In this document: piece after piece, positions 35,011 through 45,218 of the stretch | Numbering within the stretch: the first letter of the stretch is position 1 | How the letters are laid out: every line of letters starts with the position of its first letter | DNA from: Streptomyces bottropensis ATCC 25435 | GTDB lineage: Bacteria > Actinomycetota > Actinomycetes > Streptomycetales > Streptomycetaceae | NCBI RefSeq assembly: GCF_000383595.1 | Contig: NZ_KB911581.1 | Location: forward strand, 2,176,265 to 2,240,264 | DNA length: 64,000 nt | Direction of reading: 5' to 3' | Position numbers and translations under genes: made by a program | The notes under the pieces: generated by a model | Told to the model about the DNA's origin: nothing | What the model saw: the letters and a program-made list of their open reading frames with translations, nothing else | Databases searched by the model: none

Positions 35011-35634
35011 ATGGTCACTTCGCGCTGGACGGCCGCTCCCGCTCAGACGGCCTCCCCGCGTCGGCGCGGCGCCGTACTCGAGCGCGCGATCCTCGATGCC
35101 GCGCTCGAACAGCTCAGCACCGTGGGCTGGAGCGGCCTCACCATGGAGGGGGTCGCTGCGGGCGCCCAGACGGGCAAGGCGGCTGTCTATCGACGCTGGC
35201 CCTCCAAGGAGGATCTCGTCGCCGACGCGCTCCAGGCCGGGCTGCCCCGCTTCGAGGAGGCGCCGGACCTCGGGAGCGTGCGCGAGGATCTGCTGGAGTT
35301 GTGCCGTCAGGCGCGCGAGGCCATGTTCTCCCGGCCGGGTTTCGCGCTGCGCTCGGTCATTCACGAATGCGACACCATCCAGGCAGAGCGCTTCCACGGT
35401 GTCATCGTCGGCGGTGTCGTGGAGCCGACGGTCAAGCTGTTGCGGGAGGTCGTCGAGCGCGGAATCAGGCGCGGCGAGGTTCGGCCCGACGCGGCGAACG
35501 GCTATGTCTTCGACGCGATTCCGGCCATGATGATGTACCGCTCGAAGATGTGCGGGAGCGAATGGAGTGAGCGGGACATCAAAGAGATGATCGACCAGTT
35601 GATGGTCCCGCTGCTGAGCCCGAGGGGTGCCTGA
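35011..35634 (+). CDS. TetR-family transcriptional repressor
   Basis: 207 residues from ATG 35011, with GGAG 8 bases upstream; a start further upstream lacks a ribosome site. N-terminal HTH: AILDAALEQLSTVGWSGLTMEGVAAGAQTGKAAVYRRWPSK in pattern (about 25-65). C-terminal ligand/dimer domain of TetR_C_11-like type with PTVKLLREVVERGIRRGEVR. Expected to repress itself and the divergent DHA2 exporter through the two palindromes in between. Confidence 0.9.
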   Translation: MVTSRWTAAPAQTASPRRRGAVLERAILDAALEQLSTVGWSGLTMEGVAAGAQTGKAAVYRRWPSKEDLVADALQAGLPRFEEAPDLGSVREDLLELCRQAREAMFSRPGFALRSVIHECDTIQAERFHGVIVGGVVEPTVKLLREVVERGIRRGEVRPDAANGYVFDAIPAMMMYRSKMCGSEWSERDIKEMIDQLMVPLLSPRGA

Positions 35635-35716
35635 ACGGGGCCGCCGGGAGGGCTGGGGCGCCCCTGGGAAACCTGGGTGTCGTCGAGGGGTGTGGGCGGC
35701 GTAGGCTAAGGGCGCC

Positions 35717-36418
35717 ATGCCGTACGAACCGCCTACTCACACCGTCGAGCGCTCTCTGCGTGCCACGACCGGAGCGAAGATCATTGCCGGTGTCGACGAG
35801 GTGGGGCGCGGAGCGTGGGCCGGCCCCGTCACCGTCTGCGCGGCGGTCACCGGACTGCGCCGGCCGCCCGAGGGCCTCACCGACTCCAAGCTCCTGACGA
35901 TCAAGCGACGCGAGTCGCTCTCCGAGGAACTGCTGAAGTGGGTGACCTCGCACGCCCTCGGTCACGCCTCTCCGGAGGAGATCGACGACCTGGGGATGAC
36001 GGCCGCACTGCGACTGGCCGCGGTACGGGCCCTGGAGGCGCTTCCCGTACGGCCCGACGCGGTCATCCTCGACGGCAAGCACGACTACCTGGGCTCGCCG
36101 TGGCGGGTCCGTACGGTGATCAAGGGCGACCAGTCCTGCGTCGCCGTGGCGGCCGCCTCGGTGATCGCCAAGGTTCAGCGCGACAAAATGATGGCCGAAC
36201 TGGGTGTTGACCATGCAGACTTCGGTTTCGCGGCCAACGCCGGGTATCCGTCGCCTGTCCACAAGGCCGCGCTGGCGGAGCGGGGCCCCACCCCGTACCA
36301 CCGGTTGTCGTGGGCGTATCTTGATGCGCTGCCCCAGTGGCGGCACCTCAAGAAGGCCCGCAACTGGGCGAACGGAAACGTTCCGGAGATCGAGGGCCAG
36401 CTCGGCTTCGATTTCTGA
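35717..36418 (+). CDS. rnhB: Ribonuclease HII
   Basis: 233 residues. Removes RNA from RNA-DNA hybrids, including single ribonucleotides. Catalytic motif [13 protein letters not shown] (about residues 24-36), second acidic residue in LDGKHDY, and DSKLL are family hallmarks. TAGGCT at 35702-35707 lies 9 bp before the ATG, with AAGGG overlapping, so the leader is very short. The stop codon overlaps an ATG of the next frame in TGATG. Confidence 0.95.
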   Translation: MPYEPPTHTVERSLRATTGAKIIAGVDEVGRGAWAGPVTVCAAVTGLRRPPEGLTDSKLLTIKRRESLSEELLKWVTSHALGHASPEEIDDLGMTAALRLAAVRALEALPVRPDAVILDGKHDYLGSPWRVRTVIKGDQSCVAVAAASVIAKVQRDKMMAELGVDHADFGFAANAGYPSPVHKAALAERGPTPYHRLSWAYLDALPQWRHLKKARNWANGNVPEIEGQLGFDF

Positions 36419-36486
36419 TGGATCCGTTCGCACTCATGTGCCACCCCGCGACGCGAGTCGCACCGGCGTTTGATAAAAATCAGCTC

Positions 36487-37092
36487 ATGCCTCTCATTCC
36501 CGAGGAGCCTCAGATTCACGAGAGTGCCCAGGGCCCGCGTGCCACTCCGGCCAGCGGCCGGGTCGCACCGACCCCCCGTCCCGTACCCGGTCCCCGTCCC
36601 GCGGCCCCGCCGCGTCCCGGTCGTCCGGGTCCTGCCCGGCCGGTGCCGGCCCAGCGTGCGGCGCATGCCGCCGCAAAGCCCGGGCCGTCCGCTCCTGCCG
36701 CCACCCCGCAGATCCAGCTGATCCCGGCCTCGGCCGAGGGTGCGCTGGACGCCGCCGAGGAAGCCGTCGACCTGCTGTTGGAGTCGGGCCGTGCCCCCGG
36801 CGACGTGCTGGTGATCACCACCGGCGAGTCGCATCCGTGGGCCGCCCACGAACTCTCCTTCGGTGAGGCCGCCTACTGGGCGCAGCACGACGCGGGCGAC
36901 GACGTCTTCTACGCCGATGCCTCGGCCACCGAGCGGGCCGCGCCGCGTCCCGTGGTCGTGGTCGCCGTCAACGGCGGGACCGACGCCGTCGCCACGCACG
37001 CGCTGCCCAAGGCCCTCGGCCGGGCCCGGGCCCTGCTGATCGTGTGCGGCGACCCGCAGACGATCAACTCGGTTCTGGGCGCCGGAGTCTGA
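36487..37092 (+). CDS. Conserved hypothetical with Pro-rich N terminus
   Basis: 201 residues from ATG 36487 (MPLIPEEPQIHES). About 80 Pro/Arg/Ala-rich residues precede a compact domain with IPASAEGALDAAEEAVDLLL, DVLVITTGESHPWAAHELSFGEAAYW and RARALLIVCGDPQTINSVLG. I do not recognise a function. Start choice is open: no Shine-Dalgarno precedes 36487, an unusually AT-rich GATAAAAAT lies just upstream, and an alternative ATG 36418 overlaps the rnhB stop (TGATG), which would allow translational coupling and add 23 residues. Confidence 0.65.
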   Translation: MPLIPEEPQIHESAQGPRATPASGRVAPTPRPVPGPRPAAPPRPGRPGPARPVPAQRAAHAAAKPGPSAPAATPQIQLIPASAEGALDAAEEAVDLLLESGRAPGDVLVITTGESHPWAAHELSFGEAAYWAQHDAGDDVFYADASATERAAPRPVVVVAVNGGTDAVATHALPKALGRARALLIVCGDPQTINSVLGAGV

Positions 37093-37470
<378 letters not shown>

Positions 37471-38097
37471 TCAACGTGCGGCGGCTCGGCGAAGTACTTC
37501 CGAGGCGACACCGCCGGTGCGCGGCATGGGCGGCGGTGCCACGGCCGTGGCGAAGGGTTCCGCCGGCGAGTCCGCGTGAGGACGGCGACCGCCCCGGCCC
37601 TCGCCGAGCACCTGCCAGCCGTCACGTGTCAGCGTGATGTACGCGCCGCAGCGCAGCCCGTGCAGGGTGCAGGCGTCCCTCAGCCCCCACATCCACGCCC
37701 CGTCCTCCTCGGTCCAACGCGCGTCACCGTCACGGCAGTAGAGCAGCACCGCCGTTCGCACCGGGGTCCGCCGGCGCAGGTCGTGCGGAATGACCCGCCT
37801 CAGCTGGGCGAGAAGCGCGTTGCGGAACATCCAGCCGTCGGCCGGTGCCGGACGCCTGATGAACGAGGCACTCGCCAGCAACCGCTCGTCCGGATCCAGG
37901 ACGGCGATGACCGCCGTCGCGGGCCGGGGCTGATGTCGCGCGTGCAGCCCGCTGACGACCTCCCGGGGATTACGCAACAGCGGAATCCCGGCGGCGGCCC
38001 ATTCCGCGGGCTCGAGCATCCGGTTGGCGGAAGCGGCGGACAGGTCGGCAGACGTCGACACGGAGGCCGCCGAGGACGGAGCGAATCCGAAGGTCAC
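37471..38097 (-). CDS. Streptomyces hypothetical protein
   Basis: 208 residues from GTG 38097, which follows GGGAGG; an upstream ATG 38157 is possible. Low-complexity N terminus (FAPSSAASVSTSADLSAASA), then a folded region with EPAEWAAAGIPLLRNPREVV, TAVIAVLDPDERLLASASFI, TAVLLYCRDGDARWTEED and LRCGAYITLTRDGWQVL. The alternation of strand and helix suggests an alpha/beta domain, perhaps JAB/RadC-like, but no catalytic motif can be pointed out. The C-terminal ~35 residues look disordered. Confidence 0.7.
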   Translation of the reverse strand: MTFGFAPSSAASVSTSADLSAASANRMLEPAEWAAAGIPLLRNPREVVSGLHARHQPRPATAVIAVLDPDERLLASASFIRRPAPADGWMFRNALLAQLRRVIPHDLRRRTPVRTAVLLYCRDGDARWTEEDGAWMWGLRDACTLHGLRCGAYITLTRDGWQVLGEGRGGRRPHADSPAEPFATAVAPPPMPRTGGVASEVLRRAAAR

Positions 38098-38353
38098 GAT
38101 CCTCCCTTCGGCTACGCGCCCATTCTGCGGGCGAGGGTCGGACTTGGGGGAGCGCACGCCGCAGCGAAAGCCCTACCGATCGACGGGTAGGCCGTGCGGG
38201 GAGCGGACTCCAATTCTTCCTGGCGAACTTGGTTGCGGCAACGAGCAATTGGGGCCACTGACAGTTTTGTGGTGATTCACTGCTTATATCCCTGCACATA
38301 GGGCTCGTCGGCAACGCCCGGCGGTACCGCGCCTCGTCGGGGCGCCTGGTCGG

Positions 38354-40534
38354 TCACGCCCGGACGGCGAGAACGAGTGGCAACACCCCCTGTGCACCCG
38401 CGCGCCGGAGCGCACGCGCGGCGACCGCGAGTGTCCAGCCGGTCTCGGTGGCGTCATCGACCAGGAGTACGGGTCCGCCCGCCTCCTGGAGGGCGACGGC
38501 GAGCTCGGGGGGCACGGTCATCGCCCCGTCGAGTGCCTTGAGTCGTTGCGCGCTGTTGCTACGGGTGACCTGGGAGACCCCGCCGGTGTACGCCACCGAG
38601 CCCAGCAGGGGCAGACGGCCGATCTCGGCGATCCGAGCGCCCAGGGAACCGATCAACTGCGGCCGGGAGCGGGAGGCCATGGTGACGACACCCACGGGAC
38701 GGGGCTGGGCGTCGGCCGGCCCGGAGGCCCAACCGTCGGGGCCCTTCGCCCAGTCGGCCAGCACGGCCACCACGGCCTTCGCCACATCGTCCGGGACCGG
38801 CCCGTCCGGGGCCTGGGGAGCGAGCATCGGCCGCAGACGATTTCCCCAGCCGATGTCCGACAGTCGCCCCAGAGCCCGTCCGGGAGCGGCCTGTTCACCG
38901 GCCGGAATGCGTCCCTTCAGGTTGACCCCCACGGCAGGCAGGCCCGTCGGCCACATCTTGCGGGGTTCGACCTCGACACCCGCGCGCCCCAACTCGCCGC
39001 GCGCCACGTCCAGAGCCGCCGGGGAGACGGAGTCCGCGAACCTGGGCTTCGTGCAGTTGTCGCACCGCCCGCACGGGGCGGCTTCCTCGTCGTCCAACTG
39101 CCGCCGGAGGAACTCCATGCGGCAATCCGGTGTCGCGACGTAGTCACGCATGGCCTGCTGCTCGGCGGCACGCTGCTTGGCGACCCAGGCATAGCGCTCG
39201 GTGTCGTAGACCCAGGGCACGCCGGTGGAGATCCAGCCGCCCTGGACGCGTCGGACCGCGCCGTCCACGTCGAGGACCTTCAGCATCGTCTCCAGTCGGG
39301 AGCGGCGCAGCTCCACCAGGGGTTCGAGGGCGGGGAGGGAGAGCGGTCGCTCCGCGTGCGCGAGGACGTCCAGGGTGCGGCGCACCTGTTCCTCCGGGGG
39401 GAAGGCGACCGAGGCGAAGTACTCCCAGATCGCCTGGTCCTCCTTGCCCGGCAGGAGCAGCACCTCCGCGTGCTCGACCCCACGGCCGGCGCGGCCCACC
39501 TGCTGGTAGTAGGCGATGGGGGAGGACGGTGAGCCGAGGTGGACCACGAAGCCCAGGTCGGGTTTGTCGAACCCCATGCCCAGCGCTGAGGTGGCGACCA
39601 GGGCCTTGACGCGGTTGGCGAGCAGGTCCTCCTCGGCCTGCTGCCGGTCCGCGTTCTCCGTCTTGCCCGTGTACGAGGTCACGGTGTGTCCGCACTGGCG
39701 GAGGAACGCGGTGACCTCCTCGGCCGCGGCCACCGTGAGCGTGTAGATGATCCCGGAGCCCGGCAACTCGTTCAGGTGGTCGGCGAGCCAGGCCATGCGA
39801 TGGGCGGCGTCCGGCAGTTGGAGCACCGCAAGGCTCAGACTCTCGCGGTCCAGCGGCCCTCGCAGCACCAGCGCGTCCGTGCCACCGCCGGTGCCCAGCT
39901 GATCGGCCACATCGGCGGTCACACGCGCGTTGGCCGTCGCGGTGGTGGCGAGCACCGGGACGCCGGGCGGGAGGTCGGCCAGCATGGTGCGCAGCCGGCG
40001 GTAGTCGGGACGGAAGTCGTGGCCCCAGTCCGAGATGCAGTGCGCCTCGTCCACCACGAGCAGACCGGTCGCGGCCGCCAGCTCGGGCAGGACCTGGTCA
40101 CGGAAGTCCGGGTTGTTGAGCCGCTCGGGGCTGACCAGGAGTACGTCGACCGTGCCCGCGGTGACCTCCTGACGGATCGTGTCCCACTCCTCCGTGTTCG
40201 AGGAGTTGATGGTCCGCGCCCGGATTCCGGCGCGGGCGGCCGCCTCCACCTGGTTGCGCATCAGCGCCAGGAGCGGCGAGACGATGACGGTCGGGCCCGC
40301 CCCCTGCTCGCGCAGCAGCGCGGTCGCGACGAAGTACACCGCGGACTTGCCCCAGCCCGTGCGCTGCACCACCAGGGCTCTGCGCTTGTCCGCGACCAGT
40401 GCCTCGATGGCGTGCCACTGGTCCTCGCGCAGCCTCGCCGTGCCCTCCGGGGCTCCGACGAGACGGGCGAGTACGGCGTCGGCGGTCGTGCGCAGATCCT
40501 GGCGGTCCGTCGTGGGCTGGTCTTCGTCGCTCAT
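38354..40534 (-). CDS. recQ: RecQ-family ATP-dependent DNA helicase with phosphoribosyltransferase-like C-terminal domain
   Basis: 726 residues, ATG 40534. Helicase motifs: TGWGKSA (about 59-65), [20 protein letters not shown] (DEAH), [12 protein letters not shown] and QVGRAGRG. RecQ zinc cysteines in CRMEF and CGRCDNC. The usual HRDC domain is missing; instead residues from about 610 have a PRTase pattern, ending in [15 protein letters not shown], a close match to the PRPP-binding loop. Predicted 3'-5' helicase of recombination repair; the extra domain may bind a nucleotide or act as a structural module (inference). Diverges from the DUF4192 gene. Confidence 0.92.
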   Translation of the reverse strand: MSDEDQPTTDRQDLRTTADAVLARLVGAPEGTARLREDQWHAIEALVADKRRALVVQRTGWGKSAVYFVATALLREQGAGPTVIVSPLLALMRNQVEAAARAGIRARTINSSNTEEWDTIRQEVTAGTVDVLLVSPERLNNPDFRDQVLPELAAATGLLVVDEAHCISDWGHDFRPDYRRLRTMLADLPPGVPVLATTATANARVTADVADQLGTGGGTDALVLRGPLDRESLSLAVLQLPDAAHRMAWLADHLNELPGSGIIYTLTVAAAEEVTAFLRQCGHTVTSYTGKTENADRQQAEEDLLANRVKALVATSALGMGFDKPDLGFVVHLGSPSSPIAYYQQVGRAGRGVEHAEVLLLPGKEDQAIWEYFASVAFPPEEQVRRTLDVLAHAERPLSLPALEPLVELRRSRLETMLKVLDVDGAVRRVQGGWISTGVPWVYDTERYAWVAKQRAAEQQAMRDYVATPDCRMEFLRRQLDDEEAAPCGRCDNCTKPRFADSVSPAALDVARGELGRAGVEVEPRKMWPTGLPAVGVNLKGRIPAGEQAAPGRALGRLSDIGWGNRLRPMLAPQAPDGPVPDDVAKAVVAVLADWAKGPDGWASGPADAQPRPVGVVTMASRSRPQLIGSLGARIAEIGRLPLLGSVAYTGGVSQVTRSNSAQRLKALDGAMTVPPELAVALQEAGGPVLLVDDATETGWTLAVAARALRRAGAQGVLPLVLAVRA

Positions 40535-40667
40535 GACTCCATGCAACCCGATGCCTCGGACATCGCGCGAACGAGCGGGTCGAACTGTGGACAGCTTCTG
40601 ACGTGATCATGGTCAGACTTATCCACAGGCAAAAGCGGAATCTCAAGATCCGCGAGATGGTCACCGC

Positions 40668-42209
40668 ATGACGAATCACAGCGAAGCAGCCGGGACCTCC
40701 GGCAACAGTGACATCAGCGGGCAGAAGGGGTGCGGCAGCAGTGGGCCCTCCTCCGCCTTTCTGGGACACCGTGCGGCCACCGACCCCGGCGGGGAACCAC
40801 AGGTGACCCTCCGCACGCCGGCCGAACTCGCCGATGCCCTTCCCTACCTGCTGGGATACCGCCCCGAGGACAGCATCGTCCTCGTCGCACTGCACGACCG
40901 GGACACACGAGGCCGGTTCGGCGGGAGGGCACGGCTGGGCATCCCGGCCCAGACGGACGACTGGCCGTCCGTCGCCCAGCAGCTGGCTCACGGTCTGGTG
41001 ACCGGAAGTGAGCGCCGGGGAGCCAAGCCGGAGAGCATGGTCGCCTTCCTCTGCCAGGACACGGCGAGCGGTGAGTCACCGCGTGACGTCATGGAACGCC
41101 TGCGGCCACTCGCCCAGCTGCTGCGCAGGGCCTGCGGCAGCATGGACGTGCCGGTGATCGAGGCCCTGTGCATCTCCGACGGCCGTTTCTGGTCCTACTG
41201 CTGCCCCGGCAACGGATGCTGCGCGCCCGACGGAGAGCCGATGGGGCTGCCGGGCACCTCCGTGCTGGCCGCCGCCGCGACCTACGCCGGCCTCCGGGTG
41301 CGCGGCACCCTGAAAGAGATGCGGGCCAGGCTCCTGCCGTGGGAGACCGCCGCCGCGCTCCAGCAGGAAGCCGCCCTCGACTCCGCGCAGTCCGCCCTCG
41401 TTCCCAGGATCCTGGACGCGGAAAGCCGCAGGGAAGTGGCCGAGGAGACCCTCGCGGTGGCACGGCGCGTCATCGGACGCCTGGCGGGCACCGCGACCTC
41501 GACCGCCCCCCTGGACGCCGACCTCCTCGACGACGAGCTCGTCACACACGAAGACGCCGCCACCCTGATCCTCGGACTCCAGGACCGCGCCACCCGCGAT
41601 CGCGCAGCCGAATGGATGGAAGGCGACGAGGCGGCCCCGGCGCTTCGTCTCTGGCGCACCCTCGCCCGACGCTGCGTCGGCCCCTACGGCGAGCATGCAG
41701 CCGCCCCGCTCACCCTCGTCGGCTGGGTCGCCTGGTCCTCCGGCGACGAACTGGAGGCCCGCGAAGCCCTCGCCATGGCCCTCGCCGCCGACCCCGACTA
41801 CCTCTTCGCCCGCCTCCTCCACCAGGCCTGCAACGAAGGGCTCGACCCCGAGACCATTCGCCGCTGCCTGCGCTCGGAGCGCAGGGGCCGCGATCTGGCG
41901 GCGGCCCCCGCCGGTGCGGGGACCGACGGTGAGACGAGCGCCGCTGACCCGTCGCCCGACAACCCCTCCGCCTCGGACCGGCCCTGCGTCGCGGCCGGCC
42001 CCCGTCGCCGACGCAGGCCCCGCTCGGAGGGGGGCACCGAGGCCCGTGCCGTCCGGCGATCCCCCGGTGCGGCGCAATCCCGTCGCGCACCTTCCGCCGA
42101 CGGCAGCCCACCTGTCGGCCGACGTCCGGGACGTACGGCGGACGGGGCGAGCGGACGGGCACAAGCCCGCCGTACGGCCGGAGGGCAGTCCAGGGCGGGG
42201 GAGACGTGA
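40668..42209 (+). CDS. DUF4192 domain-containing protein
   Basis: 513 residues. After a ~45-residue Ser/Gly-rich start, VTLRTPAELADALPYLLGYRPEDSIVLVAL is the clear DUF4192 opening; CISDGRFWSYCCP and LLPWETAAALQ also fit. A helical repeat-like region with GWVAWSSGDELEAREALAMALAADPDY (TPR-like) ends near residue 405, and the last ~105 residues are Arg/Ala/Pro-rich and probably disordered. Function unknown. Divergent from recQ with 133 bp between starts. Confidence 0.85.
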   Translation: MTNHSEAAGTSGNSDISGQKGCGSSGPSSAFLGHRAATDPGGEPQVTLRTPAELADALPYLLGYRPEDSIVLVALHDRDTRGRFGGRARLGIPAQTDDWPSVAQQLAHGLVTGSERRGAKPESMVAFLCQDTASGESPRDVMERLRPLAQLLRRACGSMDVPVIEALCISDGRFWSYCCPGNGCCAPDGEPMGLPGTSVLAAAATYAGLRVRGTLKEMRARLLPWETAAALQQEAALDSAQSALVPRILDAESRREVAEETLAVARRVIGRLAGTATSTAPLDADLLDDELVTHEDAATLILGLQDRATRDRAAEWMEGDEAAPALRLWRTLARRCVGPYGEHAAAPLTLVGWVAWSSGDELEAREALAMALAADPDYLFARLLHQACNEGLDPETIRRCLRSERRGRDLAAAPAGAGTDGETSAADPSPDNPSASDRPCVAAGPRRRRRPRSEGGTEARAVRRSPGAAQSRRAPSADGSPPVGRRPGRTADGASGRAQARRTAGGQSRAGET

Positions 42210-42841
42210 GCGTGTGGAACCTGTCGAGTCATGGCATGCCTCGCATTCCCCGCATGCATGCGCTGTTCTGGATCTGGGCGTACCTGAGGGCCACGCTTCT
42301 CCACCGGGATCACGCGAGCCGCAATTGCGGAGCCGGGCCGAGCGCCTCGGCCGTGCTCCGGAAGCCGCTGGGCACGCTGCCCTGCCTTGCCGCCCGCATG
42401 AGTGCGGCTCTGCGAATCCGAGTGCGCCCGGAGCCACTGCTCGACCGCGGTGCGCGGCTACGGTCCTGCTGGGGTACCCGGCTACGGCCCCTCGGCGGTG
42501 CGCGTCCACTGCCCCTGTGCGGCGGTGGGGCGACGCGAGTGCGGCCTGTGCGCCGCGCTCATGTCGAGCGCCGGCTCCCCTGCGCATCGCGGCTGCCTGA
42601 GGCTGAGGCCACCGCTTGCGGTTGCACGGTCACCCCCGGCGCAGTGGCACGACGTGCTGGTTCGGTCGGCTTCTCCGTACGGGGGCGTGACCCGGAGCGC
42701 AGCCGCTCCGTTCACCTGTGTGGCGGTACCCACGGCCTGGTTCCGCCGCCCCGCCGCCCTGTCCCACACTCCGTCCCTCTCCGGTTCCCCACTCGGTGCC
42801 GAGCGCACCCCACGCGCGCCGAAGACAGAAGAAGCCGCCCC
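42210..42841. other. 632-bp interval without a convincing gene
   Basis: An open frame continues through this interval into the debranching gene, but its translation is Arg/Cys/Pro-rich with no domain and no ribosome site. I see no RNA gene, clear terminator or operator. Confidence 0.55.
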
Positions 42842-45067
42842 ATGTCCCTCCCCTCGTTGCCCGAAGCCCCTGATGACGTTCCGACCTTCCCCAGGCCCCT
42901 CCAGCCCTCTCCCCGGGCCCGTGGAGACGGCATCGGTGTTCCCCGCGGGGAACACCGAACCCCGGCGGCCCGGGCCGTGGGTCCACGCCTGGGAAGCCTC
43001 GGTGGTCCCGGGGTATCCGTGCCCGACGCGGGGGGCTCTCCGGGGCCTCGCCTGCCTGCGCAGCCAGGAACGGCGAGCACGCCGACCCCGCAGTCACCCA
43101 CCTCCGCCCCGCGCCGCCCCACGGAGCTGCCACCGGCCCACACCACGTTGATCTGTGTCGCCCTGCCGGGCCTCGCGATCTCGACGGACCAGGGCCAGCT
43201 GAACGGCAACGGGCTGGAGGGTTTCTACCGCGCGGGACGTCGCATGCTCTCCCGTTGTCAGGTACGGGTGGCCGGACGCGAACCGCTCGCCGTGCAGGCA
43301 CGGATGGTGACGGCCGACCGGGCCCGATTCATCGCGACCCTGCGCCTGTCCACCGACGCCGGACCGGATCCGGACGTCATGGTCGAGCGCACCCGGTACG
43401 CGGACGGCACCGAGCGGATCACCCTGCACAGCACGGCCCGCCGCCCGCTGTGCCTGCCCGTCGAGGTGGCACTGGGCACGGATCTCGCGGAGCTGGGGGC
43501 GGTCGCCTCCGGCAGCGCGGGGCCCGAACTGCCGGCAAGCGTCCACGACTCCGGCCTCCGCTGGACCTGCGTCAACGGACACTCCACGGTGACCGCCCAT
43601 CCTCCACCCACCGACGCCCTGGCCTCCGCGGGACTGCTGCGCTGGGAGCTGCAACTCCCGCCCGGCGGCAGCCGGAGTGTGGAGCTGCGGGTGCGACCTG
43701 ACGGCGCATGACCCATCAGGCCGGTGGGGCGGGGCGCCACCAGCCCGCTCGCCCAGGCACGCGTCGCGGGGGACGACCCGGTGGCGCAGTCCCTGCTGCA
43801 CACCTGCCTGGAGGACTTGGAGGCTCTGCTGCTGCGTGACCCGAGGAACCCGTCCGACACCCACCTCGCGGCGGGGGCGCCCTGGCGCTGCGGTATGGCT
43901 CCGGCCGACGCGCTCGTCGCGGCCCGGATGACGCTGCCGCTCGGCACGCGCCTCACGGCAGGCACCCTGCGCACCCTGGCCCGCACCCAACTCGCGAGCA
44001 TGGGAGCCCGGTCCGGCATGATTCCGGGCCCCCGACGGGACGCGGGCCCGCATCTGCCGGCGGGCTGCACAGGTACCGAGGCGACCCTGCTGTTTCCCGT
44101 GCTCCTCGCGGAGGCCCGGCGGTGGGGACTGCCCGAGCAGGAGACCGAGGCACTGCTGCCTGCCGCCGAGCGCTGTCTGCGGTGGCTGCGGGGCGCGGTC
44201 GGCAGCGGTGTCTATCTGCCCGACCCGGGCCCGGGCGGACCATCGCGTTGCGAGACCCAGGCCCACGCCCACCGGGCCGCTCTCCTGGGCGCCGACCTTC
44301 TCGACGCGTACGGCCGGCCGGGTGGTGCCGAGCTGCGGGACTGGGCGAGTGAGCTGCGGAGCCGGTTCATGGTGGACTTCTGGGTGGAGGACCGGAGCGG
44401 GGGCAGACCCGCCGCCGCCCGCACCCCGGACGGGCGTCCGATGCCGCACCTGGGCGCGGGGGCCGCCCACCTTCTCGACACCGGGCTGCTCGGCGCGGGA
44501 GAACTCGCTCCGGGGCTCCTCGACAAGGTGCGCACCGAACAGCTGGCACGCCTGCTCGGAGGGCCCGCCATGGACTCGGGGTGGGGGCTGCGGAGTCTGG
44601 GAGCGAAGGAGGCCGCGTACAACCCCTTCGGTCATCGCGGCGGCGCCGTACGCGTGCAGGAGACGGCGGTGGCGGTCGCGGGACTGGCGGCCGCCGGTTA
44701 CGAGAAGGAGGCGAGCGCCCTGCTGCGGGGCGTGCTGGCGGCGGCGGAGAGCTTCGGACATCGGCTGCCGGAGATGTACGCGGGGGAGCAGCGGACCGCG
44801 GGAGGCGCCCCGCTGCCGCATCCCGCCTCCTGCAGACCGGCCGCGACGGCGGCGGGCGCCGGGGTGCTGCTGCTCGCCACCCTTGTCGGGATCCGCCCCG
44901 ACGCCCCAGCGGGGACGGTGACCCTGCGGCCGGTGCGCAGTGCGCCGCTGGGCGAGATCGGCTTGACGGGGCTGCGGGTCGCGGGGGCCCCGTTCACCGT
45001 ACGCGTCAGCAGGCTGGGGCTCGCGATGGTCGAGGAGGCGGCCGACCGACTGCAGTTGGGAGTGTGA
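42842..45067 (+). pseudogene. Glycogen debranching enzyme (amylo-alpha-1,6-glucosidase type) interrupted by one in-frame TGA
   Basis: Single reading frame of 741 codons plus one internal stop. Residues 1-289 (ATG 42842 to TGA 43709-43711) carry a Pro-rich start and the GDE N-terminal domain (AISTDQGQLNGNGLEGFYRAG, MVERTRYADGTERITLHST). Four codons after the TGA a GTG (43724) opens the remaining 447 residues, the (alpha/alpha)6 catalytic region (MIPGPRRDAGPHLPAGCTGTE, HLPEMY-like RLPEMYAGEQ). The frame is the same on both sides, so only one base (for example GGA to TGA) separates it from a normal gene. It may be a recent nonsense mutation, a sequencing error, a readthrough site or two coupled genes. 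Confidence 0.75.
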
Positions 45068-45190
45068 CCTCGCGCGACACCGGACGGGACTGCGGGTGGC
45101 GTCGGCTTCCCCGGGGCCCGAGCGTGGCCCTGGGATAGGTGGCGGACAGAAGTGGATCAAGTGGGGAAGCGGCAGCGAAGGGAGTGTTTA

Positions 45191-45205
45191 TCGTCAGGCA
45201 GACGA
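45191..45205. promoter_or_regulatory. Candidate autoregulatory operator of the Nudix regulator
   Basis: Dyad TCGTC-aggca-GACGA placed directly before TATGAT (45207-45212), the presumed -10, which itself is 6 bp from the ATG. A repressor bound here would block the promoter. Confidence 0.5.
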
Positions 45206-45218
45206 CTATGATCGCGGC

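Noticed and set aside
42206..42841. Extension of the debranching gene upstream to 42206
   Set aside because: The added ~210 residues are Cys/Arg-rich with no conserved pattern, and the conserved-looking start MSLPSLPEAPDD lies at 42842.
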